From Prostheceraeus crozeri (Eukaryota > Platyhelminthes > Polycladida > Euryleptidae): 64,000 bases of DNA. Below, piece after piece: positions 30,500-42,081 of the stretch. The stretch covers positions 1 through 64,000 of the forward strand of contig CAJQUW010016182.1 in assembly GCA_907163375.1 (NCBI GenBank). Reading direction: 5' to 3'. Each line of letters begins with the position of its first letter. The stretch's first letter is position 1. The position numbers were made by a program, and so were the translations under genes. The notes under the pieces are model-generated. The model worked only from the letters and a program-made list of their open reading frames with translations, was not told where the DNA came from and ran no database searches.

Positions 30500-31369
30500 T
30501 ATCAAAATATTCAGCTTTTTGCGGAGACTACGTTCCTGCAGTCCAAAAAAATTATTTGAACAGTTTTGAAAAAGCTAAAATTTTGCACATTTATATACTA
30601 TCGACTCGAAGTCACTTTATAAGTAGTATGAAGCAAGTTGGATATGAGAGGGAATGAGTATTTGCTAACAAGCATTGGAACTAGGCGGAAGTTATGCTGA
30701 TGATCAAGGAAATTTCATGAACTTCAATAAAATGGAGGTGTTGAAGGAAAAGTCGAGATCTTATTTTGCTTTCTTGTCAGAAATGTGATGCTCTCAATTC
30801 AATTTTCATCGGAATGATTTTATGATTCACTAAATGCATGTTTCATTTCTTGAATGTGAATAGTGATATGGACCCATTTGCATCTTTTTCAGTAAATTGA
30901 AATCCTCGATTGCGTTCTTTTGCTCTACCAGTGGCATTTTGCTTGTGATATGATCACCCTTAAGAAAATTCTCGAGGTTGAACATGAAAGTAATGGGAGC
31001 CTATCGAGTTGCGAATTGAACATACATTTCCTCTCCAAGGCTGTCGTGACACGGAAGATCTGTAACGTGCGATGATTCTTTCTGCATTACCATCATGATC
31101 AGTTAATTCCGTGGTAATTTCTTCAAAACTGCAAAAATGTTCATATCGCACATTTGGAAACAATTCCAACTGTGTTCACCTCGAGTTCATTTAATAAAAT
31201 CGAAACTGCATGCACATTGTGGATTTGATGAAAGCTGAGTTGCTGCCTAATATGACACTAACTATGCAAATATAGAGTGAGTTTGTTGAGGTAGAGTGGT
31301 AACTCCGTATTTATTAAATCCCCAATGTGCATACACTTTCGATTTTATTAAATGAACTCAAGGGATATA

Positions 31370-33207
31370 CAGTGTCGGCCAAAAAGATCCGACCACCTTC
31401 ACATTTTTACAATTTATTTATCTTTTTCAGTCAGGCCATCGTTATTTCATTTAATGTTGTTAATTAAAAATTAATTATACCGAAACTATAACAAAGTTTG
31501 TTTAAATAACAGGAAAAACCATAAGAAACGTGTTGACATTTTTTTGTATTTCAATATTTTGTATGATGTCCCTTTGCTTTGAGTACTGCAGAAATCCTGC
31601 GAGGCATCGATTCAATGAGATTTGCACAAAATTCGGGAGTTATTTTTTGACACCACGCTTTTTTTATTGCGTCGCGTAGACTTTGCGATGATGTTGGTCG
31701 AAGCTTGGTTACCTCGGCCTTTAGTTTAACCCAACAGTTCTCGATTTGGTTCAAATCAGGCGAGGAACCTGGCCAAGGAGAAAGAAGACTGATATTTTTA
31801 TCGGAGAACCACTTCTTCACAATTTTCGCTCGATGCGCAGGTGCTCCGTCATGTTGAAACATTTCGCAGTGATGGACCTGAAGCCAAGTCGGTATTCGAT
31901 CTCTAATTATATCTATGTATTTGGTAGCAGTCATCGTTTCCTTGTCGTTGAGCAAATGGATACCAGCACGTCCTCTGGCGGTGATAGCACCCCATATCAT
32001 GACTGATGGACAACTTCGTACGGAATTACTCACGTAACGTTGATTGTAGCGTTAATTGGGGGTCGCCGCACTAAACGTTTGTTTACAGAAAATTGTTTTA
32101 TCTGAGTCTCATCACTGAACATTATTCGTCGCCATTCTTCTGTTGTCCATCCCTTATGGGCGTTACAGAATTCAATTCTATCTCGAATGTTTTTTGAAGA
32201 AAGTCGTGGCTTAACAGCCTGACGATAGGCACGCAACCCATATCGTTGCAAACGTCTCCTTATTGTTCTTGCACTGACTGAAATAGTATGTGGCAAATCA
32301 GCCTGAATTTCTGTACTTGAAGTCGTAGGATTCTTAAGGGTAGCGCGACGTATTGCATGATCCGTTTGAGAGCTCGTCACTTTTGGTCTCCCACTCGATT
32401 TTCTTGGTAAAAGGCTGCCTGTTTTCTTGTAAACACAAATAATATCGTGGACGGTCGTTTTCGAGATGTTCACTTGACTTGCTATTTGCCTTTCACTGCA
32501 TCCTTTATTAAATAAAAGTTCAATTTGACCACGTTTATCAAGACTTGTTGTTGACATACTGTCAGAATTTACCGCAGATGACAAAATGCTCAGATTTAAC
32601 TGCTCCTTGGTTTAATACAGTATTATTGTTTGCTGGAACATCATTCATTGGCTACTTAGTCGCTGGTTGCTCTCATCTGACGCACCGATAATACAATAGA
32701 CGGTAGTCTTGTGCGCGCGTGTCAAAACACTCTACCTCTTCCGACAGACAGTCAATAACCGTGCTGCATGCAAGCGAGTATCCCAGCTATTAACAATAAA
32801 CTGTATCCAAGCTCTTAAGAATAAACGTACCGCTAATACTGATGGCGTGAAATTATATCTCCTGATTTTGTACAGTAATTGATTAAGTAATGTTTCATCC
32901 TTTTTACCGTACTCGACGTGAGAGAAAGACATACTGTACTAACTAATAAACTCTGACACACCGGTTACAGATATCATGTTACATGTATCAACTAAATATA
33001 CATGTAGATACATGTACATACATAGTTCAATAGTAAAAACTACACATACATGTACATTTATAATAACATAAAATTCTAGTAAACTATGAAATAACTTTAT
33101 TATCCTGTCTTATTAAACAATATTCAGTGAAATAACGATGGCCTAACTGAAAAAGATAAATAAATTGTAAAAATGTGAAGGTGGTCGGATCTTTTTGGCC
33201 GACACTG
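31370..33207. mobile_element. Tc1/mariner element, 1838 bp, flanked by TA
   Basis: Inverted ends of about 80 bp starting CAGTGTCGGCCAAAAAGATC, with the reverse complement at the right end, differing at a few inner positions; TA dinucleotides flank at 31368-31369 and 33208-33209. Copy A has the uninterrupted site at about 15240. Near-identical ends and an almost open transposase make it the youngest transposon in copy B. Confidence 0.95.
31551..32584 (-). pseudogene. Tc1 transposase, one frameshift
   Basis: N-terminal part (32584-32030): paired helix-turn-helix DNA-binding domain (QIASQVNISKTTVHDI and the GRPKVTS linker, a GRPR-like AT-hook), then the first catalytic Asp in MFSDETQI. C-terminal part (32033-31551): MIWGAIT, second Asp in FQHDGAPAHRAK, and Glu in WPGSSPDLNQIENCW; DD34E-type spacing. 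The two frames overlap by a few bases near 32033, so a single small indel just upstream (about 32040-32050) separates them. Otherwise full length (about 340 residues). Confidence 0.9.
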
Positions 33208-33829
33208 TACAATCGGAATTGTTTCAAAATGTGAGATATACACATTTATGCAGTTTTGAAGAAATTACAACGGAATTGACTGATCATGATTGCAAAGCAG
33301 AAGGAAATGATATTATTTTACAGATTGTCCGTGTGATGACAACCTTGGAGAGGTAATCTTTGTTAAATTGGCAACTCGATGACCTGCTATTGCTTTCATG
33401 AATTAGAAATATGAAATTTCAGCCGAGAAAGTACAATAAGATGTCGACTTTTTCATGAAGACTTCCATTATGAAACGGATCATGAAATTCCCTTGATAGT
33501 CAGCTTAATTTCCGCTTAGTTAGGATGCTTGTTAGCAAATATTCATTCCTTTTGATATCCAACTTGTTGCATACTACTTACTTAGAGGAGTCATCTCGGC
33601 AGCATATAAATTGGCCAAATTATGACTTTTTCAAAAGTGATCAAGTAAGTTTTGGACCACGGGAACGTAGCATCCGCAAGAAACTGAATATTTTCATATA
33701 AAAAGCATTTTTACACTGTATGCATATACTTTTCTTCAGTCGACACTCTATCTACATATCCCTACTCTATGTATGCAAGACACATTACTTATGTGAAAAT
33801 ATATTGATTATCTTCTTGAATATCAATAA

Positions 33830-34260
33830 GAAATAGTATATTGATCTTATAGAGGACTTTTCTGAGACGCCTAGGCAAAGGCATATTGTAAACCAAGGAT
33901 GATGATCCAATCCCATGATTCCGAACATGTTTAGATTTTTCTTTCAGCGTAGAAATCGAAATACATGTCGCTTTGTCAATGCTCTAGCTTCAGTGTTTGC
34001 CATAAATGTTGTCATAACAAAGAGTTGGGCCGCAATTAAGCCATTTGAATACCGTAAACATCCGAATTTCACAATTCAATCTCTCCATACATGAGAGCTT
34101 GCATGGAAATTGTTTTTCTCACCATGGCAGAGGTGCGTTGATATTCCAGGAGAAAAGACAAGCAAGATGTAGGCCTACACCAACATTGTAACTGCAAAGC
34201 TCTCTACGTTCATGGATATTCACCAATGTACGGTGCTCTAACAGGACAATGCATCTTATC
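33830..34260 (-). pseudogene. Old Tc1-like transposase remnant, minus strand (copy B)
   Basis: Counterpart of 15775-16215. Decayed C-terminal region on the minus strand, head-to-head with the plus-strand remnant at 34284. Confidence 0.45.
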
Positions 34261-34283
34261 GTTCATCAAGAATTTCTAAAGAT

Positions 34284-34505
34284 TTGCTTCGTCTGAATGG
34301 GATTGAGGTCCTGATATGGCCAGGTAATAGCCCAGACCTCAATCCCATCGAATATCTGTGGCATCCAATGAAGCCTCGTATTGACAGAGCTAAAGGCACC
34401 TCGATTGCTGCGCTGAAAGAAGAAATCAAACGTGTCTGGATTCATGAGACCAGTCCAGAACGATGCACATCCTTGGCCAACAGCATTCCCAGGTGTCTGA
34501 GATGA
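34284..34505 (+). pseudogene. Tc1/mariner transposase C-terminus remnant (copy B)
   Basis: Open for 73 codons: IEVLIWPGNSPDLNPIEYLW (motif III with catalytic Glu), LKEEIKRVWIHETSPERC and a terminal SIPRCLR. Better kept than copy A. Lacks both Asp-bearing parts, so it cannot be active. Confidence 0.8.
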
Positions 34506-34699
34506 CGAAGTCCTATTGATGACAAAGAATATCCTATTCGCTACTGAAATACAAGACAATACATTGCTTTTGACATTGTACGGTGCTGTTCAGCTTTACA
34601 TTTCGAATATTAGAGATTGTGAGCAAGTCTGATAATATACATGAAATGCGTGAATCCATTACGTTTTTCTTAAGTGAACCCAAACTTTTTTCGGTGCCT

Positions 34700-35163
34700 G
34701 TGGTGTTCGATGCCGCATACCTCTGCCCAGCAGCAGAGGCGCAAACATTCATTGTTGGGGTCTCATCGGCAAGTGAGGCATGGCACATTATCATATTTGC
34801 AGAGGATCAATAAAAGGTGAGCGATACAACGATATTATGTCAAGAGCCCTTGAAGGACTATTGCTAGAATGAGGAGCTCCACAAAATGTGATAGTTGTGA
34901 TAGACAACGCTCCGTCGCATTCTTTCATCCAGAATTTCACAGCTTCAAAACCTGAATACTCCAGATTATGCATCTTCAGAATGGCTCCTTATTTAGTTCC
35001 CGTGAGCCCCATTAAATGTACCTCTCGTCATCAGTGAAGGGTCAGTGTAAAAATGCCTTGAGTGGCCAAATAACAGACATTTTGAACGGCTCAGGCAATC
35101 TGACCCAAACTGAACACAGACTTCGAGTGATGGAGACCATATTCGATAAGGGAAGTGAGAGAT
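34700..35163 (+). pseudogene. IS630/Tc1-like DDE transposase remnant (copy B, plus strand)
   Basis: Same block as 16898-17475 but on the other strand. Reads FDAAYLCPAAEAQTF, then VIVVIDNAPSHS, then MAPYLVPVSPIKCT. It includes an in-frame stop in place of a codon shortly after ALEGLLLE. No inverted arms flank it here. It ends in GAGAGATAAAA and joins the sequence that in copy A starts near 17970. Confidence 0.6.
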
Positions 35164-36030
35164 AAAAATGCAAACAAATCTTTGAATAAAACTTTGCATG
35201 AGCAATAATGCTGTGATATCGATAAATATTTAATGGAGGGAGGAAGAACTTTGTGATTGCGACTGAAAAATGTCGATGTCATCGTTATCTATGTTCGTGT
35301 TGCTTCAGTGTGATCTATCACAAAGTTGCTGTACAATCATCGTTGACTTTAAAGTGCCTGATTAGAATAACTTGTCAAGGGGAGCATGAATTCATTGATG
35401 TGAAGTCGAAGAACTTTTGTCAATTTCGTCATTATCCTCATAATCTGTGCTGAATTCATAGACATTGATGCCTGGAAACACAATTCAGGAGTCTTGCTTC
35501 GAAATCATGTGTACTTTCCTTCTTTGGAGGAAGTCATATTCAAAACTTGCAGGTCTTGGTCATACCAGTGAAACCGATATCGATTAGCTGGGTAAATCCA
35601 TTTTATCTAACAACATCTTTCAAAAAACGTGTCTTTTGTTTGTTAAATCCTTAGTTCTGAACAGATTTTCATAGTTTCATATATCTCAATGTGAGTGAAA
35701 TAATTTCAGTAGTTATATTTTGATTCGTTTGATGTATTGGAACATAACTGACATACATAGCTTTGCTTGTGTTGATTGGTGACATGTTAATGTGAAAAAT
35801 AAACATTTTGGGTCATTATCTCTTTTATTCCTGTTCCTGCAATCATTTGATTGTTTGGTAATATAGAAATATAGAAATCGATGACTCAATTTCTTGTTTT
35901 ATTTTCGAATGAGATCATGTACTTAATGAATGACTTTGATTCAACTTCATTGATGTTTTGATGGGCTTTTATGGATGTCTTTTAGTAGTAATCCCGTGGA
36001 AAAATCAAGGCCAAAATGTGCAACGATGAG
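35164..36030. other. End of copy B
   Basis: Parallels 17970-18789. No gene recognised. Similarity to copy A stops at about 35982. Confidence 0.5.
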
Positions 36031-37370
36031 TCATCATCTTGACTCAGCCCGATCCCCCTCTGGAAGGAAGGAGTTGGCCAAGGATGTGTTGGGAGGAATG
36101 TGTCCGTGAGGAGGAAACCGTTCCCTCCCCCCTCTGGAAGGAAAGAAGGAAGGCAGCAAGGGTAGGAATCTAGGAATGACAGAGTTAAAAAAGGTGGGTT
36201 TTGGTCGTTTTGGGCTGAGAAAGGTCATATTTAGGCATGAAGAAGGGTTTGCATGGGAAAATGGAGGACAGATTCGAAGTCTACGTGAAATTTTGACTTA
36301 CGAAGGAAGGAAGGAGGAGTTCTCTAGAAAGCGTGGGAATCTCTGAAAACCGCCAGAGTTAGAAGAAGGTGGGTTTTGGACGTTTTGGGATGAGAAAGTT
36401 CGTATTTCGGCATGAAGGGGTGCTCGGATGGGAAAACGGAGGGCAGATTCGGATTCAGCGTCAAATTCTGCATCGGTATAGGGATTTCCAGCTCAACCGG
36501 ATAGAAAAAATTTTGAAGACGTCCCCCCTTCGGCAGCGTTGCTTCCAACTTTGGTTCTAGAGATCGTAGAAAGTCGTGCAATAGCTTGTTTGAAATCTAG
36601 GAGTGAGACAAATGCTGTGGACGAAACGGTGTGTCTCTACGTTTGTTCGTTGAGTTGTGAGAGTGACTTTAAGAATTTTGACCATCACCGAAAAAACGAC
36701 AGAGTTAGAATTTTTACGAAAATTCCTCTAGCGGGTGAACGAAGCCTCGGATCAGAAAACTGAGACCAGATTTGGAATCAGCGTGCAATTCCGCATCTAA
36801 AAGGTGAGTTTCGAGTAAATCGGAGAGAACAAGTCGAAAATTTTCTTCACACTGGGTCTCCAAACGGGATTTTTTCGTAAAAATGTTAAATTTTTGCCTA
36901 CTTTGGTGGCGACTCACTCTGGAATGAAGGTGAATGAAGACCTCGGGTTTCTTTTAGGGGCAAGACCGCGCGTTGTTCTCTAGGATCATATCTTTTCAGA
37001 TGTGTGGAAGGTTTGTTTCCAAATGAGAGCATGTTTAAAATCGAATTTTTGCGCATTTTCCAAGATTTTGGAACCTTTGAAAAAAAGAGCGGAGTTTTTT
37101 CAACTCGGCTTCTGGTCATCGTAGAGAGTCAAGGGATGGCTTAAATGAAAGGTGAGAGCGAGAAACGTGACTGTCAAAATTTGAAGTCAGTCGGAGCCCT
37201 AGAACCGGAGATAGACGTGTTCAAAGTTTTGGATGATGGAGATTACGTCATCAGCTGATCGCCACAAACTATATAAGTGGATTCTCTACTTGTGGAAATT
37301 AGTTCTCCTCCTGACTGGGTTGAGGTAGGTGAACTCCGGACTTAGAAAACTTCATTGCTGATATCGGGTA
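36031..37370. repeat. Divergent long repeats left of Polinton 2
   Basis: A module beginning AGAGTTAGAA or AGAGTTAAAA, followed by TGGGTTTTGG, GGCATGAAG, GGGAAAA and CAGATTCG words, occurs at about 36181, 36357 and 36703 (third more diverged). A second module (ATCGTAGA(A/G)AGTC, GAGTGAGAC) recurs at about 36560 and 37116. GC-richer than its surroundings, with GGAAGGAAGG runs. No gene seen. Confidence 0.6.
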
Positions 37371-38755
37371 AGGCGTCAGACTTTAAGGTTAGCCAGGAGA
37401 TGGCCTTAGTCTCCAGGCCATAAAAGACTCCAAAACTTTAAAGGCTTGTAACTTTGCTTCTACAAGTTCTTTTGACTTGATTTAAAAAAGATTCGATCGC
37501 TATTGATCAGACCTATATTTGCAGACTACCTATAAAATTTCATAAGTAGTACTAAATGCTGAAAAATTTAAATTTATTATTTTTGGAGGTTTTCTGGCGT
37601 TTTCGACCCTGCTGAGGTCAATGAAGGCATGTATAAGTGTGTACAAGGCAGTTTGTTCATGATACAAGCGAGTTTTCACTGAAAGCTAGCAAGACACGGA
37701 GAGTTTTGCTGTAATATTCCACTGACAGGGTGTTTACTTCGGGACGGCGGATGATGCCGTAGTGATAAGTGTGGCAAGGGAGTGCGTCATATTTTAGACC
37801 GACACCTCTGGGGCAACTCATGTTGGGCATTTGAAGCAGTTCTCAACGTAGCACTTTGAACGCCAATCGGTTGAGTCTTAGCTATCTTGTCATGGGTGGC
37901 ACCTAAACATCTCCATTGCAAAACGCTTGTAAATCACAGCTTGCTATCAAGCTGATCAAAGCAGCGACTTGCCAACCTCTTGTAAACAACTCCACCGGCT
38001 TTTATGTCAAAATCGGGGCCCGGATACCAACACAGTGACATGACGCACGCTCTGTCCGCCCGAGGCTGGATTTGTGTTTGCCTTGGAGTTGGGATAAGAT
38101 CCCCTCTGAGTAATGCCTGTAACAGATTCAAGAGCTTAACACCTAAACGCTTGCTATCAAGTCGCTATGGCTTCTGCTATCAGGCCTTTGTGAAATCTCG
38201 TCTAGCCTCAGTAACTCAGGGTTGTCAACGTCTATCGTTTGTCATTGTAACTTGGTAAAAATAAGAGGGTTACTGCAGGCATTGACGTCAAACCTTTTCG
38301 CGTCATAGGGTAACCAGTCTTTGTGTTGGGAGTTGGTTACTGAAAGCATGGTGACTGCCGATGCCTATAAATGGTAAAACCGCTGTTGTCATGTCAAACG
38401 CATGGCCAAATAAGGAAGGTCTGAATCATGCCTTTGTGCTCACTGGGTATATAAACCGTTGCCTCTCTTTCATTTTCATTTTATAATCCATCATGCCGAC
38501 ACCAAACATGCTAGTCAGCTCTCCTGACAAGCCTCGGTTAAAGCAGAGAAATTTATTTAAAGAGTTTTTGCAGATGGAAAAGCAAGAGAGATTGTGGAAC
38601 AATCTTGCTCGAAATGGTTCATCGGCTGCCGATGATGATATCGACTCAACAGAGTGGGGGCATATACCACCCTCTGACAGTCGGGTGGTAGTAGAGGAGG
38701 TCGATTCCGCTGACATAGAGAGATTAAGAATCTCCATCAGCAGGATCGGCCATTC
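37371..38755. repeat. Left terminal inverted repeat of Polinton 2
   Basis: Reverse complement of 51640-53018. It holds a non-coding outer kilobase and a TATA-driven small gene at its inner end. Similarity resumes inside at about 39506-39560 after a left-only insert. Confidence 0.9.
38448..38455 (+). promoter_or_regulatory. TATA box of the left TIR gene
   Basis: TATATAAA starting 45 bases before the ATG at 38493; mirrored at 51935-51942 in the other TIR. Confidence 0.6.
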
Positions 38756-38768
38756 CCGCCCAAGTTAG
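38493..38768 (+). CDS. TIR-encoded acidic protein, left copy (Polinton 2)
   Basis: 91 residues: MPTPNMLVSSPDKPRLKQ, a basic amphipathic stretch (FKEFLQMEKQERLWNNL), then an acidic Ser/Asp-rich part (SSAADDDIDSTEW, VVVEEVDSADIERLRI). Both TIRs carry it, so the element has two copies. The left copy's 3' end differs because of the insert at 38756-39505. A TATA box lies 45 bases upstream. Small TATA-driven genes at the ends of DNA viruses are often early regulators; that is inference. No family recognised. Confidence 0.55.
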   Translation: MPTPNMLVSSPDKPRLKQRNLFKEFLQMEKQERLWNNLARNGSSAADDDIDSTEWGHIPPSDSRVVVEEVDSADIERLRISISRIGHSRPS

Positions 38769-39505
38769 ATGATTGTCTTTTTAAAAACATAAGATCAACT
38801 TTCATACATACAACACATTCTTTCATCGCCCTTTGTCGGGAACGTCCCATGAGGCCTGTTAAGGGCTACCTTCTAATGCAGCTAAAGCGGTTCCAAGCCC
38901 GCTAGATATCTTCGGATATGGAATGCAGAGGGGAAGAATAAATGATGAAATGGAATGAATTGGGAGGGATATTCATTCGCCGTACGCAACCACAAGCTCA
39001 TTTCTCTCTTCGCTAGTGAACAGGCTCTTGTGAACGTAGTCAGAAAGTCTATCATGGTTGGCAAAAGCAAAGTTTAGTGTAGTCAAATAGTTTTATTGTG
39101 ACACACGTTTGTAAAAGTAAAGTTTGATCATCGAAGTTTTATTCGTGAGTGTAGTCAGAAAGTTGATCATGGTTTGCAAAAGCGAAAGTTAGTGTATTCA
39201 AATAGTCTTACTGTGGCAGACGTTTGTGAAAGTAAAGTTTGATCATCGAAGCATTATTAGTAAGTGTAGTCAGAAAGTGTATCATGTCGTACAAAAGTTT
39301 TACTGCAACGCAGGTTGATGTATAGTTAGAAAGTTTGATCATGACGTTTTATGAAACACAAATGTCATAAAATGTAAGCGTTAGTGTAGTCAAATAGGTT
39401 TTTCCACAACACTTGTTTGTGAAAGTAAAGTATTAGATTACACTGAGTCATCAATACTGTCAAAGGTGTACAAGTCATATCAAGCATATTCAACTGATTG
39501 TCCAT
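38756..39505. repeat. Left-TIR-only insert with 115-bp minisatellite
   Basis: Absent from the right TIR. From about 39030 to 39440 a unit of about 115 bp recurs three to four times (GTAGTCAGAAAG at 39036, 39152, 39266, then a diverged one), containing GTAAAGTTTGATCATCGAAG. No gene. Confidence 0.8.
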
Positions 39506-39534
39506 TCCTGACACTCATCATCATTTAAAATTAT

Positions 39535-39741
39535 TTGAAGATGAAAAGTTGCATTCTGTTCCCAACTTCATGGTTTGTAGCAAGAGAGCTTGATTATTCG
39601 TTAAAGGCTATAGAAAGTGTTACAAATGTAAATGAAAATATTAGAGCTGGCGCTTTAGTTGAAAGACTAATGGATCTAGATGAGCAGGCTATGAATCATC
39701 ATTTGGATCAAAGATGGATAGAGGATTTTTCCATGCTGTAA
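39535..39741 (+). CDS. Hypothetical ORF upstream of the RING segment (Polinton 2)
   Basis: 68 residues, including LDYSLKAIESVTNVNENIRA then ALVERLMDLDEQ. The helix pattern resembles the UBA-like region that precedes the RING in some inhibitor-of-apoptosis proteins, but this is weak. The start lies in sequence shared with the inner edge of the right TIR, so the true N-terminus is unclear. It may be part of one gene with the RING segment to its right. Confidence 0.35.
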   Translation: MKMKSCILFPTSWFVARELDYSLKAIESVTNVNENIRAGALVERLMDLDEQAMNHHLDQRWIEDFSML

Positions 39742-39885
39742 TGTAATGATAGTGAAAATAGTAAGATAGAATTGGTGCGATCTGGAGTGAAAAAGAAAAA
39801 AGTAGCATTTGCATCTGAGTTGTCAAGTAGCTCTACTAATAAAAGTGACTTCAGAAAGAAATTGGAAGAAGAGACTTTTTAATTA

Positions 39886-40050
39886 TTATGTGAACGGAAC
39901 TGCGTTGAGTGTTTTAAAAGGGAACGGTCCCTTCTCTTTTTACCATGTTGTCATTCTGTTATGTGTTCTGCGTGCTATGTACCTTTGGAAACTATGTTGT
40001 GCCCCATCTGTGATCAAGAAATAGTTTCAACAGTCAATGTATATAAATGA
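39886..40050 (+). pseudogene. RING-finger coding segment (Polinton 2)
   Basis: Reads CERNCVECFKRER, then LPCCHSVMCSAC, then LCPICDQEIV. The cysteine/histidine spacing (C-x2-C, C-x-H-x3-C-x2-C, C-x2-C) is that of C3HC4 RINGs, closest in style to the C-terminal RING of inhibitor-of-apoptosis proteins. A RING would give E3 ubiquitin-ligase activity, useful for degrading host defence or death factors. The gene it belongs to is broken. The RING call is good; the IAP link is inference. Confidence 0.65.
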
Positions 40051-40499
40051 TTTTGATGCAATCCTTGTCGATTTTAGAACAGTCATCTATGACCATGACA
40101 TCACTGTATCACCGTCTCATTAAGAGAGAAAGCATTATTAAACAAGGCAGTGGATTCTTGTGTTGGAAAAACTATTATCATCCAGTGATTGTAGAGAGAT
40201 GATACATCATTTGAGTAATGCTATCATCATTCACGCAAACTGTAGAGATGTTGACTATATGCTATCTTATAATTGTAAACCAAAGCACTTTACGAATACA
40301 CTTTCATCACTGTTACATCATGGTCTTCTTCCATTACCTTGCTTGGAGTTATGTATTCTACACGTTGCTTATGGGAAGCTTTTTCCACTTAGGCACAATT
40401 GATGCAAAAACATTAAACTTACCAAGAATCATCGTACAAACAGATTGTTCATGTCTGGCTCATAACATATCAGCAAACGACACAGATTAACTGTTTCCA
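40051..40499. other. Undetermined stretch of Polinton 2
   Basis: Two overlapping open frames (40160-40402 and 40218-40490, plus strand), neither with a domain I recognise. Probably a decayed gene of the element. Confidence 0.35.
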
Positions 40500-40784
40500 T
40501 TGAACTATAGTACCTCACTGAATGCCTTCATTCGTAAAATGTGCTCGGAAATACGAAAAGTGCGTTATGTGACATTAAATAGCAAAACGGCCAATGCAAT
40601 TGCCGGGCATGGTAAAGTTCTTCGCACCTTGAGCAATCCAAAAACATCAATTCCTCCAAAGCGGAAACTATTATCACAGCGCGGTGGCTTCTTATTACTT
40701 TTAGCGCCTATCATCATGGCAGCTGCCGGTCCTGCTTTAGGAGGATTAGCTGGTACTCTCGCGAATAAAGCCATTGATGGATAG
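40500..40784 (+). CDS. pX-like hydrophobic minor protein (Polinton 2)
   Basis: 94 residues: a basic N-terminus (RKMCSEIRKVR), a Lys/Pro-rich middle (KTSIPPKRKLLSQ) and a C-terminal RGGFLLLLAPIIMAAAG with further Gly/Ala. The Gly-Gly-hydrophobic module parallels the element 1 protein at 5307-5834 and adenovirus pX-like proteins of Polintons. It lies directly upstream of the packaging ATPase. Possibly a membrane-active or core protein. Confidence 0.55.
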   Translation: MNYSTSLNAFIRKMCSEIRKVRYVTLNSKTANAIAGHGKVLRTLSNPKTSIPPKRKLLSQRGGFLLLLAPIIMAAAGPALGGLAGTLANKAIDG

Positions 40785-40823
40785 ATACTAAGTTAAATGG
40801 TATGACTTTTCATCAAAATCAAC

Positions 40824-41442
40824 ATGGACTTCCGTTTACGCTGTAATCGCACTATGTGTATCGTAGGACCCTCTCATAGTGGGAAGACACATTTAACACT
40901 GCAATTGTTGGAGCGTCGTAGTGAGATTTTTGACCGCATGCCGAATCGCGTTTTTTTGCTATGGAATTTATCAACATAGCTTACATCGTGAATTGGTTGG
41001 TTAGGGTTACTTGGTTCAACCGGGGATTAGCAGCACTGCTGATATTCAACCCTATGATATTATCATTCTTGATGATTTACTTAATGAGAGTAAGAACTCA
41101 CAAGAAGTAACTGCTATGTTTACCAAGGCTGCTCATCACAAACCATGCTTTATCATTTTTATTATGCGAAATCTTTTTCCAAGTGGAAAGGAAGCACGGA
41201 TTCGAAGTCTAAACACGCATTACTACATCATCTTTAAAAATCTTCGTGATAAAAGTCAAGTTGAACTCCTATCTCGACAAGTTCTTCCTCGCAAGTCAAA
41301 AGCCTTAATTGAAGTATTTGAGGCTGCTACGAAAAACCTCTATTATCATTTATTTTTGGACTTTACCCAGGAGTGTCCTGAGGATTATCGCTTACGCAGT
41401 CATCTCTTTGAGAAACCCATGATCATATATAAATTGTTATGA
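40824..41442 (+). pseudogene. Packaging ATPase, FtsK/HerA-type (Polinton 2), broken
   Basis: Starts MDFRLRCNRTMCIVG; Walker A is GPSHSGKT, Walker B is YDIIILDDL, followed by a sensor-like FIIFIMRNLF. Order and spacing fit the genome-packaging ATPase of Polintons and adintoviruses, which pumps DNA into the capsid. The C-terminus overlaps the next gene's start by four bases. Broken, with most motifs kept. Confidence 0.8.
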
Positions 41443-42080
41443 GTGGTTTTCAACGCATGATTGCTATTCCACAAGAAGAATATATAAATCTGACTACAAT
41501 GCAGAGTGTTCAACAACCTTGGTCAAATCAAATGTTTCAAATTAATCAGCAATATGAACAAGAAGCTGTACAAGGTAAAAATCCATATGATCGTTTGATA
41601 AAGCAGAGTTCTACATTAGAAGAAATGAAAAAATCGAAAAAAAAGTCGCAATGATTTTTCGCTTGGTTCACCCAAACCCTATCGCAATCGCGCACTGAGC
41701 TTATATCGAAGTCTCGAAGCCAACTTGAAAATCACACAACGAGGTGAAGTGGTGGGTGATGATGGTGGAGTCATTAGGGACTCAAGAGTGGAAGATATAA
41801 TTAATCATGCTGTTCGTGATCGTCGTCGTCACTTTACACCTACAGGATGGGAGTTCTTATTAAAAGTATGAAGAAATTCAATATTCCAAAGGCAATTCTT
41901 AGTCGTGATAGCTTACAGGAAATAGAAAATGATTCTGCACTGAGGAAGAGAAAGTTACAAAGTGTAGAGAGACTTAAAATAAGAATTAAGCAAACTTTGA
42001 AAACACTCGAGAAGTTGCCGAAGCGTATACCAAAACCTTCAACACGTTATCCATCATTTCATTTTATCATAGACTTCTAA
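41439..42080 (+). pseudogene. Conserved Polinton gene of unknown function, broken
   Basis: Begins MSGFQRMIAIPQEEY. Further on it contains NRALSLYRSLEANLK and a TPTGWEFLL motif, then a Lys/Arg-rich helix region. Proteins with a P-x-GW-x-FL motif next to the ATPase recur in animal Polintons; their role is not established. Broken in a couple of places. Confidence 0.55.
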
Positions 42081-42081
42081 T

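Larger units (their letters stand above)
30500..33758. mobile_element. Long foldback element (copy B), with Tc1 insert
   Basis: Same element as 14306-15716, lacking its left tip (joined at a GGGTTTAG sequence) and split by the Tc1 element at 31370. Its right tip GTCGACACTCTATCTACATAT is kept in the main. Confidence 0.75.
25817..35982. repeat. Segmental duplication, copy B
   Basis: Counterpart of 9811-18789. Differences: a truncated hAT-like MITE followed by extra sequence at 25950-26330, a Tc1 element at 31370-33207, and a transposase block in the opposite orientation. After 35982 the two copies diverge completely. Confidence 0.85.

Noticed and set aside
36031-37370. Overlapping host gene on either strand
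   Set aside because: Open frames are short and the sequence is explained by diverged long repeats.
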